Of a stretch of DNA of 64,000 bases, positions 47,915 to 62,659 are shown in pieces; positions within the stretch are counted from its first letter, which is position 1, and every line of letters starts with the position of its first letter. This stretch comes from Owenia fusiformis. Its lineage: Eukaryota; Annelida; Polychaeta; Sabellida; Oweniidae. Made by a program: the position numbers and the translations under genes. The stretch covers positions 20,941,564 through 21,005,563 of the forward strand of contig CAIIXF020000007.1 of NCBI GenBank assembly GCA_903813345.2, in the 5' to 3' direction. Under the pieces are notes generated by a model, which saw only the letters and a program-made list of their open reading frames with translations, had not been told where the DNA came from and searched no databases.

Positions 47915-50889
47915 TAATAAAAGCTTAAAATAATATGATAGCATCAGGAATGAAAATAATAGCATCCAAACCAATTAAAATATATAGATGTATACATATT
48001 CATCTACAAAAAAAGTGAATAAGGGCATAGCAGTAAAAATGAATATTTAGAACATGGTTGTTGTTTACATAAAACAATATAAACAGGGCAGATACAAATG
48101 TCTAATAAAAAAAACAGAAATATGAAAATGCAAAAATGAAATCAATCATATGTAAATCGGCAGTTACTGTCATATAGGCTCATCAACAACAAGTCCCCGG
48201 AAAAGGTAATCGTCCTGAATGATATCTGGGAAAATACAGACCCCCATCAATGAATAGGCCTAGAAAAGTCATTTCCTCTTCAAAAATAAATGCGGATCTC
48301 GGGGAAATATTATTACCTGAAGTTCCAGTTAGAATAGAGATCAATTAGTGAATTCAGTTGAGGAACTAATCAGCAACTAACTACTCACTGAAACTTCCAT
48401 TAACTATGAACAGAAATTATGTCTTCAAGCCATTATGGGAAGATATTATTCTTTTGTGGAAATGATGATTATTTCTATAATAGGGATGTTCTAAATGGCT
48501 GAATGGAGGGATAGAAAGCTAAAGGAGCAATTGCCTCTTAATGGCAGCTTCTGCATCAGTTGAATTACTATTTGTGTCTTTCATAATTTCATTCTCAAGA
48601 TCAAAATAAACTGAACAATTTTTGTGAAGATTAAGACCATTAATATTATTTTTTATTAAAAACTTAGTTTTAAAGATAACATTTATATGCTTTCATAAAT
48701 CTAGTTTATATACAATTTGAATAAAATGCCATGTTACATCAGTAATAATTAATTCAAACATATGTCAGAAATTCAACAATTGTTTCAAAGCATCATTAAT
48801 TTTGTTTCGTTAGAAACGGTGATTTTGACTGCCTTCAGACCCAATATATTCTCATTGGGTTTCTCAAGAGGGAGGAGGTCAAATATGGAATAAACATTAT
48901 GTATAGTGGTAGCTGATGATTCAAAGTGGTTCCAAACTGTACTTTTCAATCTATATTCTGAAGGAGATTAAGTAACTGGTATGCACATTATATAAGCAAT
49001 ACTTGGGAAAGTAAACCGTGCAATTTTATGAATCAGTTTATTTATGTTTCAAACTTTTCACTCTCACTTGGTAGTATCTGTTAACACCTACTTAAACCTA
49101 TACAGCAACTCTAAAATAGGGATTTCGTTATTCATCCATCTAACAATAGATCTAAGTAATATAAAATGTATTTTATGGGGACATGAAATGCCAGAAGGCG
49201 ATTTGCCCCAACCCTATCTATTGATTGTATATTTGTTTGTATTTATGAAATAAACCTATTGATTAAAAAATAATAATAAAATGTATCAACAGCAAGCATG
49301 ACAGAGAAACAGATGAAATGAAAAGATACCTTCTCTGCTTCCTTAATTCATTCAGTGGAATAATCAAGACCTGTGTCCGGTACTTTTTGGATGAAATTTT
49401 CATTCTAGTGCTGATTCCAGTAATTAATGAATTCAATGTTAATACTAATGGTCAATGAACTACTTTTTATTATAACTACTCAATAACAAAATATGTCCAA
49501 AGTATAATTCTGAACCACATCACTCTAAGATTGAAACCTGAATTTTCTGCAGTGAATGTGAACAACAGTATTAGAGCTTGCTGGCAGTACATACAATTTA
49601 CAATATACAATTCATAAAAACAGGAAAACATGTAAATGCAATTTATATTTTCATAAATTCATATTTCATATTCACAGAGCCCTACTAACTTGATTCATTT
49701 TAGTTTGAAAGGGAGAAACACATTAAACAACATTTTTGCTTCCCAAGGCTGAGACCACAAACCGTTAAATTGATAAAAAATAGACAAATTACACCTGAGT
49801 TAACTGGAAGACTAAACTGAATAAAATGTCATCACATCACATAACAAACATTCCTGTATATGTTAAGCCAACATTTTATTTAACTGATAATTTTAACCAA
49901 ACATACATCTTAGTAAAGAACTCAAAATATCCATGACTTGCAGCACTGATAAATAATTGAACTGCTCTCAAAAGAATTACATGCATTGTACCTAATTTGT
50001 CTCGAACAATACTGGTTGTCATTTTAGTAACCTAGAATCTATGCTTGACCCTGGATGTATCACACATAGAGATATGTACAGAAGTTAGAATCTGCCTTAT
50101 CTCGTAGCATTGACTCTCATTGACCATAAGTTAAGAAACGAGATAAGCCAATGGAGAGATTAATCAACTACCAAAGTACAAACTCTGCTACCTGACATAT
50201 ATACCCTAGATCCCCATCAGTTGATCACAATTAACTATGACTATCATAAATGATTTTATAGTGTTGATGCCGAAGAAAGATTCTCTGAGATTCTGAATGT
50301 AAAATGAATGTTAGGTACTACTAATAGGTAGGAAGTGCAGAATTTATTTATGAAAAATCTACTGAAGAATATAGAAACATGTTTAGATTCTCAAACCTAT
50401 TTTATTAGTTTGTCAAATAATCATCTTTGACATAAAGAATGTACACAATGTTGAGATCTTAATAAGGGTGTCTCCAATATCACAATTTTGCATCTATTCC
50501 TTAGGAAATTCATGTTGCTTAATATTAATGTTTGAAAACAGTGGCCTATACTAGATTCAAAACCGGCTTATCTTATGACTAAGAGGATTGGAGCTGAATG
50601 ACTAATATATTGAGGGTTTGCGAAGGATTATCAAACAACACTGCCCTCAAAGATCCAGCTCAGTAATTCAAACCAAGGAATACTAGTGCTTCATCATGTG
50701 AGGAATATATAATTTTCTCAGTATATGCATGTATGAGGTTGGCAAATTTATATGATTGAACATGTAAATAGTGGTCACAAAATGGTCCATGTCCTTGTTT
50801 CTATTCTATTCAACATATAACAAAATGGCACTAAATATATGTTCTCAGTAGGTTGACCCAGACTCAAAGATTTGCATTTCAAAGTCTAC

Positions 50890-50943
50890 CTGGGGGCCAT
50901 GGGTTTCTTTGAAAGGGCAGCTCACTGGTGAATACTGAATACC
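50890..50943 (-). CDS. Candidate 54-nt cassette exon of the E-protein gene
   Basis: On the minus strand, an AATGCAG acceptor and a CCCCAG|GTAGAC donor bound 54 nt that are open in the one frame joining the phase-1 end of the 414-residue exon to the phase-1 start of the next exon. Read in that frame it gives GYSVFTSELPFQRNPWPP. A symmetric 1-1 phase and a multiple of three suit an optional exon. The pyrimidine tract before the acceptor is poor, and I know of no family match. It could be chance. Confidence 0.3.
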
Positions 50944-53900
50944 CTGCATTGACAGGCTCTACATACAGACCACACTAACACCTGCCGCACAAGTACCTAG
51001 TGACCAACTAACAGGTCACACCAACCGGGAACCCCTCAAATCTTACCTAAATTGAACACCCCAGACTGTTTGGCGGCATTTCTTGTAAACACGTTAGCAA
51101 ACACTGAGAGATATGCAAGATATAGCACATATCCGATAACTTCACATAAACTTCATTTTGGAGTGCAATTTCTGTATGCTACATTTTCACCTTTACATTT
51201 TTTAGATTTTTACATCCTATCAATTTTCTTGTTCATTTATCTTGAATAAATAGGCGAAACTTAAAGTTGAATCGTTATAAGCCATGAGCTATAGATGAGC
51301 ACATAAAAGTTATTTCAATTCAGTCAGTAATTTGAAGTAACTATGAATGAAAACTCATACGAACAACCCGCTTCATCACATCATTTTAATCTTTGAAGTT
51401 TTAATAAAAGATAGCTGAAGTTAACATTTAATGCTTTGAAAGACTCCTAGCTGTAACCTCAGAACAATCCCTGAAGCATTCAACGTTACAAAGACGCAAC
51501 TACGTGACACAGATCCTCAACGCCTCAAAAAACAAGAGGACATTTCAATCAGATATTTGATTAAAGAGGTCAAGGGGTGGATAGCAATACATCTAAATAT
51601 CCGCAAATACTTGGTTTTTGTGTTTTTACTAAGATATGGAGAGTGTGTTTACTAACCAGCATTCAGCGGGTCTGCTTCATTCCTATCCAACTACCACTTG
51701 TGGGTGTTGAGAACTTACATATCACTATGAGTGCCAACTTCCAGGTATATGTTACATGCACGATTCAACACAATATTTTAGCAACTCTTATAATATGTAT
51801 AATAACTACACAGCAAAGACTTAACTTGAATTTCTCACAACAGGCTAAATAAATGAAATTAACAAGCAAAATTAATGAAAATTATAAATTTAACATGGAA
51901 AAGCTGAAAAGATCCTAACACCAACAGGCGATTTTATGAAAACTGGTGAAAACCGCCTGTTGCCTGCTGATAATGAAACCCCTAACATAAGACACAAAAA
52001 TATTGACCACTTGCAGTGAAAATGGAATAGTGAAACTCATCTCAAGATCTACGGGAAAATATATTTGAGTACATATATATATATGTATCTAAAGTAACAT
52101 ATTAATTCAATGTTCCGAATTTTATGAACCTATAGATGCCAAGTCCTCAATGTTTTCCAAAAAGAAGTAAGATTCTGTTCTTGCTTAAATATGAACTTTT
52201 AGTATACATGTATAAGTATGTCAAGGTTTTTCAGATATTTCCCTTTGTACATGTCACCATCTCATTAGAACATGTTAGAAAGATAGAATAATGAAGCATT
52301 GTGGCACATGCAATATGAAGATCCACCCAGGGATCTGTCAAGGTAAATAGAGAGAAAATACTCATAAATCCAATTACTATATCACATACCCCAGTAGAAG
52401 TAAGTTGAACTCATATTCTCAACCAACTGTTTATTTCATGCCTTTCCACTGACCAAAAAGTCACCACCAGAGAGACTTTCACTAATTAGCTGAAAAACAC
52501 TTTAAACCACTTGAAAACACATGGCTTCTGGTTGACTGTATCAATGCATTTTTATATCAACAAATTGCTAAAATGTTTCTATCTAGCTCAAACACAGTTT
52601 ACAACAAATTCACAAGTGTGTTTGAATTACATGTATATAAGGAAACTAATTTGATGTTAGGTTCAGCTAGATTTCAGAGATTCTTGGACATATGGAATGC
52701 TTATCAATAAATGTCACATTCCACTTGGTCAACAACTTTACCAAGATGTCCTGGTATCTTTGAACCAACCAGTAAGCACCAAGTCATCCACAATAACATA
52801 CAGCAACCATATTGACTGTTTGTTTACACTGTGCCAGTTCACCTCTTTGGTCCAGTAGATCACTTTCCTAAGGCCTAGAGGCCAGTAGTATTTAGTATCA
52901 ACGATGCTTTCTCTAAGGTGAAATCTAATTATTGAAAAATGAAAAATGTACGAGAATTTTTATCTTTAATAAGTGTATGACAGTTTCAAGTTAAAAAAGT
53001 AATAATTTTGAAGGGAGATTCAGAAATAACACTGAACGTACATGTAATCCACTGAGTAAGAAAAAATGTTTGGGGTAATATTGTTGGCTGATGGAAACCG
53101 AAGCTTCAGGTATATAGTCAAGTTTCACCAAACCACTGGCAAAGAACACATGTATATAAGAACCATAGCAGAACCCTACAAAACATTTCAAAATATGATT
53201 AAAATCTAAGCCTGGTGCTGAAAACACCAAGTTACTTTCCCCTTTGAATAAATAGAAGTTTTCATTAACATGTTTCCATGTAACTGTTTGCTGACTTTGC
53301 TCTGCTTTCCTCTGTATACCACAAAGAATGGCATAATCATTAGAGTTTTATTCTAGGGAAAAGATCACATCTGCAAACCATTAAGCTCACTATACCTTAC
53401 TATTGCTGGTAATTTCTTACTCCAGATCAGCAATAAAAATAGAATAAAAAACAAAAGTCAGAAACAGAGCGCTTGTTGAACCTTGACAAGGAGGTGCTTG
53501 CAGAAGTCACGTCATGCATGTAAAAACAACAAATCATACAAAACGAAAAAACAATTCAATAGTTACTATTCAGTTGATGTATAAAGACCCATAGAACTAA
53601 ATTTAAAAGAATAGTGACCTCATTTTGATACATAAAATTGTGACCTCAAAAACGGTTAACAACGGAAACCAAGATAGCAGAAACGATTGGATCATTCAAA
53701 TCAATGTGTTCACGGTTGGAGTCTATCAACATTTATTTTGTTAACTGCATGGCTAAAATGTTGTGGCAGTACAGTAAAATGATTTTCATGTAATCACCCA
53801 GTAGGTCCACACTTTCTAGAATCTGCTATTAATTTTCTGCACAATATCCAACACTAACAACTATCCTAACCTTTGATGATATGTAGCACACTTGTTAATC

Positions 53901-56867
53901 CCAAGTTGAATTCAAAATATGGATTTAAATTAGTATTATAAACTGGGTGAAAAAGGGTGAGAAGAGATGATCCTAGTAGTATCTCAAAAATATATGAAAC
54001 ATATGATACGCTATAAAATATTTTGTTAATGACAGCTAATCCTGAAAAGCTTTTCATCAAAAAACTTTTCTTAACTAAGTTAGAGTTATATACAAATGTC
54101 TATACAATACTATAAAAATCTGTAAACTAAGTCATAGGTAGTACAGCCGTTTAAGATGCCAGTTGTTTTAACTGTGGTATGGCTAGGTGAACAAGACATG
54201 CATTACAGCACATAAAACACACCTTGGATATGCTCCATTAATACAGCATTAACCTTGGAGAAATATTACAATATTACGGATGCCCCATACAGAAAAATGA
54301 AGTCGGCACCATAAATGATTCACAATAGTGCTGGAAGACACTTGATTCAATTTATTTTGAGAAAATGAGTTGATATTGCTTGATCAGCCTTTTGAAGCAA
54401 TCTTTTATTTGTTTCACAGAAACTCAGGCAATCCCCCAGTCAATATAGACACACAATTCACTGGTCTACACCAACTTAAAAATCCCATTTCCATGTTCTC
54501 TGCTTTATTCTTGTAGCATATGATCTAAATATGCTTAAAAATAGCTGTATGTTTATCCATGTTCCGGAGTCCATGTGCGGTGAAAAGCATTCAAAGAAAT
54601 GAAATAAAAAACTATTTATTTAGATATTGTAAAAACGAATTAAAATGTAAACTGCATAACAGAACTCATTAAACAAAACATTAAAGAAGAGATACCACCT
54701 ACATTAAAGCTGATTAAACATATCACAAAGTTATTAATTGTTAATCTTGTAAGGCACAATGGTTGAATATACACAAGAGAAATGAGTTATAGAAAAATGT
54801 AATTGGTAATACAGATTGTGAAGACAGGTCATGTCGATTACCTGTATACATATCTGTTAAGTAATTCTAAATGATTATATTAATGTGGTTATACCATGGA
54901 ATTCAAATCTTATATACCACACTGTTGATTCACCTGGGATACAATGCATTGATGGCTGTTCTATAGGCTCATAGCTTACGATGACATTATGGGTCTTTAA
55001 TCAGATCGTGACTAAATCTATATTTATTTTCATTTATTATTGAACGATAACTGCAGAAAATGGAAACATAAAAAAAAGAATTTAGAATAATTTATGATGC
55101 AATACATATTCTATCTTCTAATTAATGTCTACATCACCAGTCTGATACATGCATTCTACCATTTAAACCTGGAGAATTACCCTTCCCCGACTAAACCCCA
55201 TATATTAACCCCACAACCTGGAGGTTTACAGTTCAGCTGAAATGAAAATATATAATTTATCTTATGGTGTTATTTCACAACAAAGATCTCTTGGAATCAT
55301 GGTTAAACATATATAGTAGTGAGTAAATCCATCATAAATATAATGTGGTATAGTGTACTTTAATTTGTATAAATTGAAATATCTCACCTAACATGGTCCC
55401 TCCTTTTATCAGTTTATATAATTCAAAGAATTAAAAGGGTTACAGAATGTAAAATGTTGGGAGATTTTTAAAAAAACATGCAAATATTTTCCTTGCTTGG
55501 ACACTAAGAGGGGGAGGTGACCAGAAAAGACCTAATACAAGAGTTAATGAACAGGAAATCATATGTGCTGTTAAACTGCTAACGTAAGGGACATAGAACA
55601 TAGAATATGCTAGGAAGATAAGCGTACTGACTGCAATATAATTCATAACTATGATAGAATGGTCTGATCTCGTTATTGCAATCCCATAGCGACATTCTTG
55701 ACTATTATCTCTTATTATCTAAATTTCCCAATTGCTTTAGCTTAACTAATATCAATTTATATCTCAACATCAGAGCAGTTATTTTTACTTCATGATTTGT
55801 CACTCAAGTATTATTCTTCACAAGTTCCGCTTTATACAAACATATTAAGGATGTTTTTTCATTTGTAGTTAAAGAGGAAAAATGAATCTTATAGATATGA
55901 AATTCTAATAACTTGATTAGAATATTGCTCTAAATACAAAATAAAGATCCTTAACGACAGCATTAGTGTTTCAATATTTATTTCTATTAATATACTTATC
56001 ATTATTATTTAATATTAACATGACAATTCTAAAATATTCAAAGTACCAAGATCAATTTTCTTTCACTGATAATATTTAATAATTTTACATATACGTACTC
56101 CCAAAAAAGCAATCTTGGCATACAAATATCTGAAATTAATGTTCATTTTTAGTGCTACATTATACAAAACAAAACTGGCAGAGAAGTTGATTATCTTTAT
56201 TTATTGCAGATGTAAGAATTTTAATAGTTCCCGGACATGTTAGGTCAGAATTTATGGTTGCTTAGGTCCTGCAATGTCTATGAGTTAAAGATTTTATTTG
56301 CCAATGAAGCAATGTAACACTACCTAATTGGTGATACCGCCTAACCAAGCTTAAGCATACACCTTATACTTAATCTCAAGGCAGCTTACATGGAAACGTA
56401 TATAAAAAATATCTTCAAGAAATAGCTGTAAAAAACTGAACAATGCAACTTGGATACAAAATTACACAGTACTAATCGAACAGAGCATTAATTTTTCATT
56501 GTTTAAAAAATGCCTGCGACTATATTTTGAGTGAGCGCATACTAATCCTGCAGTGGTGGCATATTGATCTCTGCAAGATGGAAGATATTGATTAAACATT
56601 AGCTTAAACGGGGTCATAGAGATGACGATTTGAAATTTATAGATTATTACTGGTAACTATGGAAACGACCAGCTGTTGCAGGCAGTGAATCGAACATGTG
56701 AATTTGATTGGTTGAACATCTGGAGAAATCTCTGTGAACAGCTGATACTGGCCAGGGCAAGCAACAAGTGTGCTCTGAGTATATGTAGGCTTATAGTATG
56801 TAAACACCAAAACATAATATAGTAGCCTAGACAGGTTGAGTATATGTTATATTTATAAAACATACTA

Positions 56868-57184
56868 TAGTACTAGTACCCTGGACAATTTGGATGTCAC
56901 AAAATATTCTGTAGTACCCTAGATTAGTTATATGTCACAAAACATATTGTAGTACCCTGGACAATTTGGATGTCACAAAACAAACTGTAGTACCTAGATA
57001 AGTCAGATGTCACAAAACATTGTAATACCCTGGACAATTTGGATGTCAAAAACATGCTGTAATACCCTGGATAACTTGGATGTCACAAAACATACTGTAG
57101 TACCCTAGATAAGTCAGATATGTCACAAAACATACTGTAGTACCCTGGACAAAAGATATATACTTAGTACCCTGGACAGTTGAA
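56868..57184. repeat. Minisatellite, about 38-41 bp unit, eight or so copies
   Basis: Variants of GTAGTACCCTGGACAATTTG then GATGTCACAAAACATACT recur. Alternate copies read CCTAGATAAGTCAGATGTC, suggesting a two-unit higher order of about 77-80 bp. Confidence 0.85.
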
Positions 57185-60100
57185 TCATGTGAAATAGTAA
57201 AATATGACCCCAAAGAAGATATTTGAACTCAAATTGTACAAGGAAGGAATGCAATCAAGATATTAAAACAAAAAAATCGGAAGACATTTCAAGAAAATAC
57301 TTCTCCCTTTCAAGTTGTGGAACTGTAATACAGTGCAGTTCCTCCTACCCTTGATGCTTCTGACCATGAACTTCAGCTACTATAAATACCATGTAATAAT
57401 TCCCTATGAAAGAAAGCACTATGTAAATAGAATCTTCAAAGCAACACAAACAATGTGATGATCTATGCTCCATTTCTATGTTATTTCAAGCTTAATGGGG
57501 TTAGAAGAAATCTGTGATAATTAGCAGTAATTAGCCATATATCCATCCAACAAGGATTCCTCCACGGATGATGTAAGGATAATACTCTATTCCAACTCCT
57601 GAAAGGACCACCCATCTCCAGATTAATGTTTCAATTTCTAAGATAATTTCTTCTATTTTTCTCATAACATGAATGTACATATATATCCAGATTACACTTA
57701 TTAAGGAAAATACAACAAATAAAAATATTTGAACTGAACACTAAAATTGAAAGAACAAAGAAAGCTATCAAAAAAGGTCTAGCTGAGAAATGTTTTTCGA
57801 GACAAGCTGAATGGCTGAATAAGTCTTATCCTGATATGTCCCATTTGTAATTCTTTTAGCTTTAGGATGGGAGAGATAAGGCAGCATTGTTATCATATTT
57901 GGCATTTCCTCTGAATCTCATTATGGCCAATATATCATAGTGTTATCACCTAGAGGTCAACAGGTCATTGGATATACAAATCTAAGCCTATCTGTCAAGT
58001 TAGTCCAAATACACTTATGATAAACTACAAGACTCTAGTGACCACTACACCACAATGGTAAAGCAATTTGTCAAAAGAAATATACAACTGAATTAGTCAC
58101 ATATAGTTTTTCAATAACTTAAACCTTTCAATCTGTGAACAGTTCAATGTATGGTAGATATATGGGCATCATTTCATCCCAAGTACTCATACTTCAACCT
58201 CTATCAAACCAGTAGGTAACCCCCTCCCTCTAAACGTACAATCCTAAACAAGAAAGAATAGTAAATAGCAAAGAGACGCTATATAACATGAAATCCTCCC
58301 CCAAGTACAATATACATAATAATAGCATGCCGGACTAGCATATCATATCCTTTAAGATAAACTCTTAACCTTGATTTCTTAATTAATACACACCTACTTA
58401 TGATATGACATTATGTCACTGCATTAGGCTTAATTTGGTAGTGACATAAATACAGCCCAATCTATACATGACACAATACATTACTCTAAACACCCAAATT
58501 GCAAAAAGGAATGCACAAATGGAAATCTTGGAATTATTAACTTTTGCCCACAGATTTTCAAAATAATATTATATGATAATAACACGTAGCACGAATAGCT
58601 GATACTGCTGTCAAGGGTCAATCCAATCTATCAAAATATCATGTTGAAGACCATCTTATCAGCCTATACACAATAAAAAACAACTCAACAACTCAATACT
58701 AAGAACTAGATTGAAGTAATGTATTTCAAATATGGTGATTCAATATGAAGTATCTTTAGGTTAGTATATAGCTCACATACAGGTATATCGTTAACTCTCA
58801 CAGATTCCATTTTTTAATAAAAATGACATTTTATGTTATTCACAAAGCAACCAGATATCACGATGGGATATTTGCATGATGAATAGAATGAGATAGATGT
58901 TTTTAATAAGGGCAAACACTTTTGTGTTTGAGCATTAGGAAACCAACAAATAGCTATATAGGTCAAAGAGATACAATATATCACAGCAAAAGTTCATAGC
59001 GCAAACATGCAGTAAGATTTTTCATGTGAAGGTAACGTCAGAGTTTCACCTCGATTATAATCAAGCAGTGGCTAATATGATAATCGGAAAGTCAGGGTAT
59101 ATGAGATGAGGTCATATATTTAATATATCATCCTCTCAATAATTGCTTTACATCAACTTATGACAATGTGTGTGACAATAAATTCAAACGAATATACTTC
59201 TGTAAAACAAACAATAATGGAACTAATCCACTAACTTCTGACTTATGGGCCCGAAACATGTAAAATTATACATCACATTAAGAAGTTCCATATTTGTGGT
59301 TGTTGATCCAGGTATTGTTTGTTATATTACATAAGCAACCCTCTGACATCACACAATCCTTGGAGACCCCTTACAGATTATCATTAGATTAACAGTCTAA
59401 TCCATACCAAATCCATATGAATTCTTTTTAAAAAGGGTTTTAACTGCAAAATAGGGCAGATGGCTGAAACAGTTAAGCCAGCAGGTAGTCTCAAGAATTA
59501 TCTTGCAAATCTCAACTAAGACATTGTAGATACTAATCACACTGAGGAAACCAAAAATTATCAGAATTAGAAAACATAATAATTAATGTGGCTTCCCAAA
59601 GTGGATTAATTAAGCTGAGTATGCTTAATGAATTTGCAAAAATTAAGTGATGGATTGTTTTTTCACTTTTAGTTTAATTATATTTTACAACAATAAAATT
59701 GATCTCATTAGCTTTAAAACGATATTTTCATAATTTTTTTAGACAATGTGCATTAAGAGCTTCACGACATGCAACACAAACTATAATGTCAAAACAGACA
59801 GCAACTATTATATTATACTGATTAGGTTAACAAGATGTATGTCTGACAGCCCTATGTTTCTGAAAGGAAGGTAAAATGACAAAGACTTTATCAGATAGCA
59901 AGAAACAATAGCAGGATACATTAAAACACACGGTCCTATTACATATCTGTTTTCACATAGTCCCCATGGTTTTGAATCATCTCATATTGCTTTCAATTTT
60001 GCTTGTGCACAAAGAAAGAACACCAAATTATATAATATGCAATATTTGAAACTGGATAAATCAAAAAATCATTGCCATAAATTGAGGTGTGTGGGTATAT

Positions 60101-61416
60101 TGTGTAAAAACATTGGGAAATGACAAACATTCATATTATGATCATAAAAGCAGAACAATGGGGTCATATTACATGTTCAGATACAAAAGCAGAGTCCCAT
60201 ACCTTGGGATCAAACAGAACCATTGATAGAGAATACGCTGGATTTGTGGTATGAAATGTTAGCATACCTTAATGTAATCAAACAAGTTACCTGCAGTAGC
60301 TAAGATTTATTCATCAATACTACCATAAAAAAGCTAAATTTGAGATCATTGTGATCAGCATTACCAACTCAAGAATATGGCTTGCCAATAGGGATTCAGG
60401 ATATGGGGAATGACTGAGGTCAATGAATAGAGGTAAAGTTCATAGGAACTCTTTGAGGAGTTGAAGTGGCTACATCAAATTCAGATCACACACTTCAGCC
60501 ATTGGTACAGCAATGTCAATACATGCAGTGACACTTCTCAAGTAATTACTTGAACATCATACAAACTCAGGTGAATATAGCTTCATATGGTCACAGAACA
60601 TTACATCCCATGAGCCTCCTTGAATGTCACATGCCAACAGTTTTGACCAATCATAAATCAGTTGAGCTAACAATAATACCGAAACATTTGGAAAGCACTT
60701 GATAGAGCACATGGTTTGTGATTTGTCAAAAGATGGTTTTAGGGGAAATGATACTTTTGGGAGATGTTGACTGCACAAGCAGTATAGGGCAGTGGATATG
60801 TAATGGTGAATGAATTGATGAATTCCGCCCAAGGTGACCAATTTTCATGTCCTAGCATAATTCAGTCATAGAAATATCACCCAAGTTGCAGATTTGCCAA
60901 ACAGAACAAAAACAGAGCCAAACAACCATTGACAAGTATAGCTATACATATATCTCCCAAAGGTGCTGATAATTGTTCACTGACCAACAATCTGTCCTAT
61001 GTTTCCACAGTCGTAGAATGACATATATTCATTAGATTTAAAACATAATATTAGCAAATTGCATTAGTCAGATTACAAGACAATACCACCAAGTTAAATC
61101 ATACGTGTCATATTTTTTTAATATCTTGACTAGAATGGTCTGGGGATTTATCAAACTTGAGTGTTCCAACGTCACCTATGTGTCAACTTGTTACCTAGTA
61201 TGAGCATTAAATAGTCAAACATATATTAACTTTCTACCCAAGCTAGTTATATACGTATACCTAATGGAATATCAGACCCAATCAAATGATTCCATAAACA
61301 TTGGAAACAGATTTGGATGTTGTCTCCATATCTCAGATGAAAGAGATTCCCGAAGAGAATCTTAAGCACTGTTGTACTGTTGATTTTCTGTTCATATGTC
61401 ATCATATGTTACATAC

Positions 61417-62659
61417 CTGTATTTGGTGAAGGAGCTGACATATTCATGTTTGCATGTTGCGCCTGCTGCTGTTGCGTGTTTGTTGACATTATTTGCTGTT
61501 GAGGGTGGGGAGGAGGGGGTGGCATTTGCTGCTGTTGTTGCTGCTGCTGCAGATGTTGTTGTTGCTTCAGATGTTGCTGTTGTTGCTGCAGATGTTGTTG
61601 TATGTTAGGGGGTGGTGCCATGCTTTGATGAGACCCTTGATGTATGTTACCCTGATGGGACTGCCCCACCTGTACATGTGATTCCTGGGGTATCATACCC
61701 TGTATAGTTGAGGACTGGGGCATCATGCCCTGTGTAGATAAGGACTGGGACATCATGTCATGTGTAGATGAGGACTGGGACATCATGACCTGCATTGGTT
61801 GCCTAGTCATGCCCTGGTTTGGTGGCTGAGTTACCATACCCTGAGTTGGTTGTCTTATCATGCCCTGGTTTGGTTGATGTGCTACCATGCCTTCATTTGG
61901 TTGTTGTGCTACCATGGCCTGGTTTTGTTGTAATTGATTCTGTTGTTGAGCTGTGTTATATGGTGGGCACACCTGGTTATATGTTGGTGGCAAAGTAGCC
62001 GCAATATTGGCCCTTTGCATAGTTGGACTCTGAGCTGGAGAGTGCATAGGGCTTTGAGCTGGTGAGGGCATTTGTACTTGCATAGGGCTTTGAGATGGTG
62101 AGGGCATTTGGGCCTGTATAAGACCTTGAGCATTCATTGCTTTTGGACCTTGCATGGGTATTTGCGGAGAGGGCATCGATGATGGGGCCATGTTGCCATG
62201 CATTGGGGCAGGGGACCTCATTGATGGTGGGGGCATTTGCACCTGCTGGGGGGAGGGACTTGGTAGTCCCTGTGGTGACATCTGAGGTGACAATGACGAT
62301 ACACTCTGTGGTGACGGAACATGGTAAGGCCTAACATTATGATGACGCTGGTTGACAACTGGTGACACAGGACCCCAGTTGTTGTCTAATTGATTGCTAT
62401 TCACTGCCCTCCTTGGATTGCTCTCAGACTGTGCTAACAATGGATTTGCACTTTTATTGTATCCACCTGGCCGAGCCTGCATAAACCTCTGGGGTGGTGC
62501 CTGGCAGGGGATAATCTGTGAGCCAGGAATGATTTGAGACCTAGGAATAATGTTCTCATAAGCTCGCACCCCCTCCTGAGGTTGTGGCTGAGACTGACCT
62601 GGTCCACATTGATTCATACTAGCACTGTTATATCCTGGTGGTTGGTTCCCTTGACTCAT
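61417..62659 (-). CDS. TCF3/4/12: E-protein (TCF3/4/12 family) first coding exon, Gln/Pro/Met-rich N-terminus
   Basis: Encodes residues 1-414 plus one base. The start at 62659 has an in-frame TAG six codons upstream and an A at -3. The exon ends ACAG|GTATGT, and unspliced reading meets TAA two codons later, so the donor is well defined. The sequence is low complexity: two SQIIP repeats near residue 45, SPxQSPM repeats near 195-225, about seven NQGM-like repeats at 253-325, and a glutamine-rich stretch at 354-399 interrupted by HL and followed by five prolines. Such composition is typical of transcriptional activation regions, but no domain is recognised. The phase-1 end fits the next exon at 44987. 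The vertebrate AD1 motif (LLDFS) is absent. Gene membership is inferred from strand, order and phase; the exon itself has no family signature. Confidence 0.8.

Larger units (their letters stand above)
44988..61416 (-). other. Intron 1 (16.4 kb)
   Basis: Longest intron after intron 6. It contains a TA-flanked MITE (47352-47914), the candidate cassette exon (50890-50943) and a minisatellite (56868-57184). I found no AD1-like exon and no RNA gene. The remainder is AT-rich with frequent TACATGTA palindromes. Confidence 0.6.

Noticed and set aside
49330-49403. Minus-strand open frame starting MKISSKKYRTQ with a GTATCT donor
   Set aside because: It ends in phase 2, which no identified E-protein exon accepts.
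52390-52414. Possible first exon MSSTYFYW ending GG|GTATGT, phase 1
   Set aside because: Eight codons only; phase fits exon 2 but support is too thin.
61396-61681. Plus-strand frames rich in Leu/Val/Ala
   Set aside because: Antisense readings of the polyQ-coding CAG/CAA tract.
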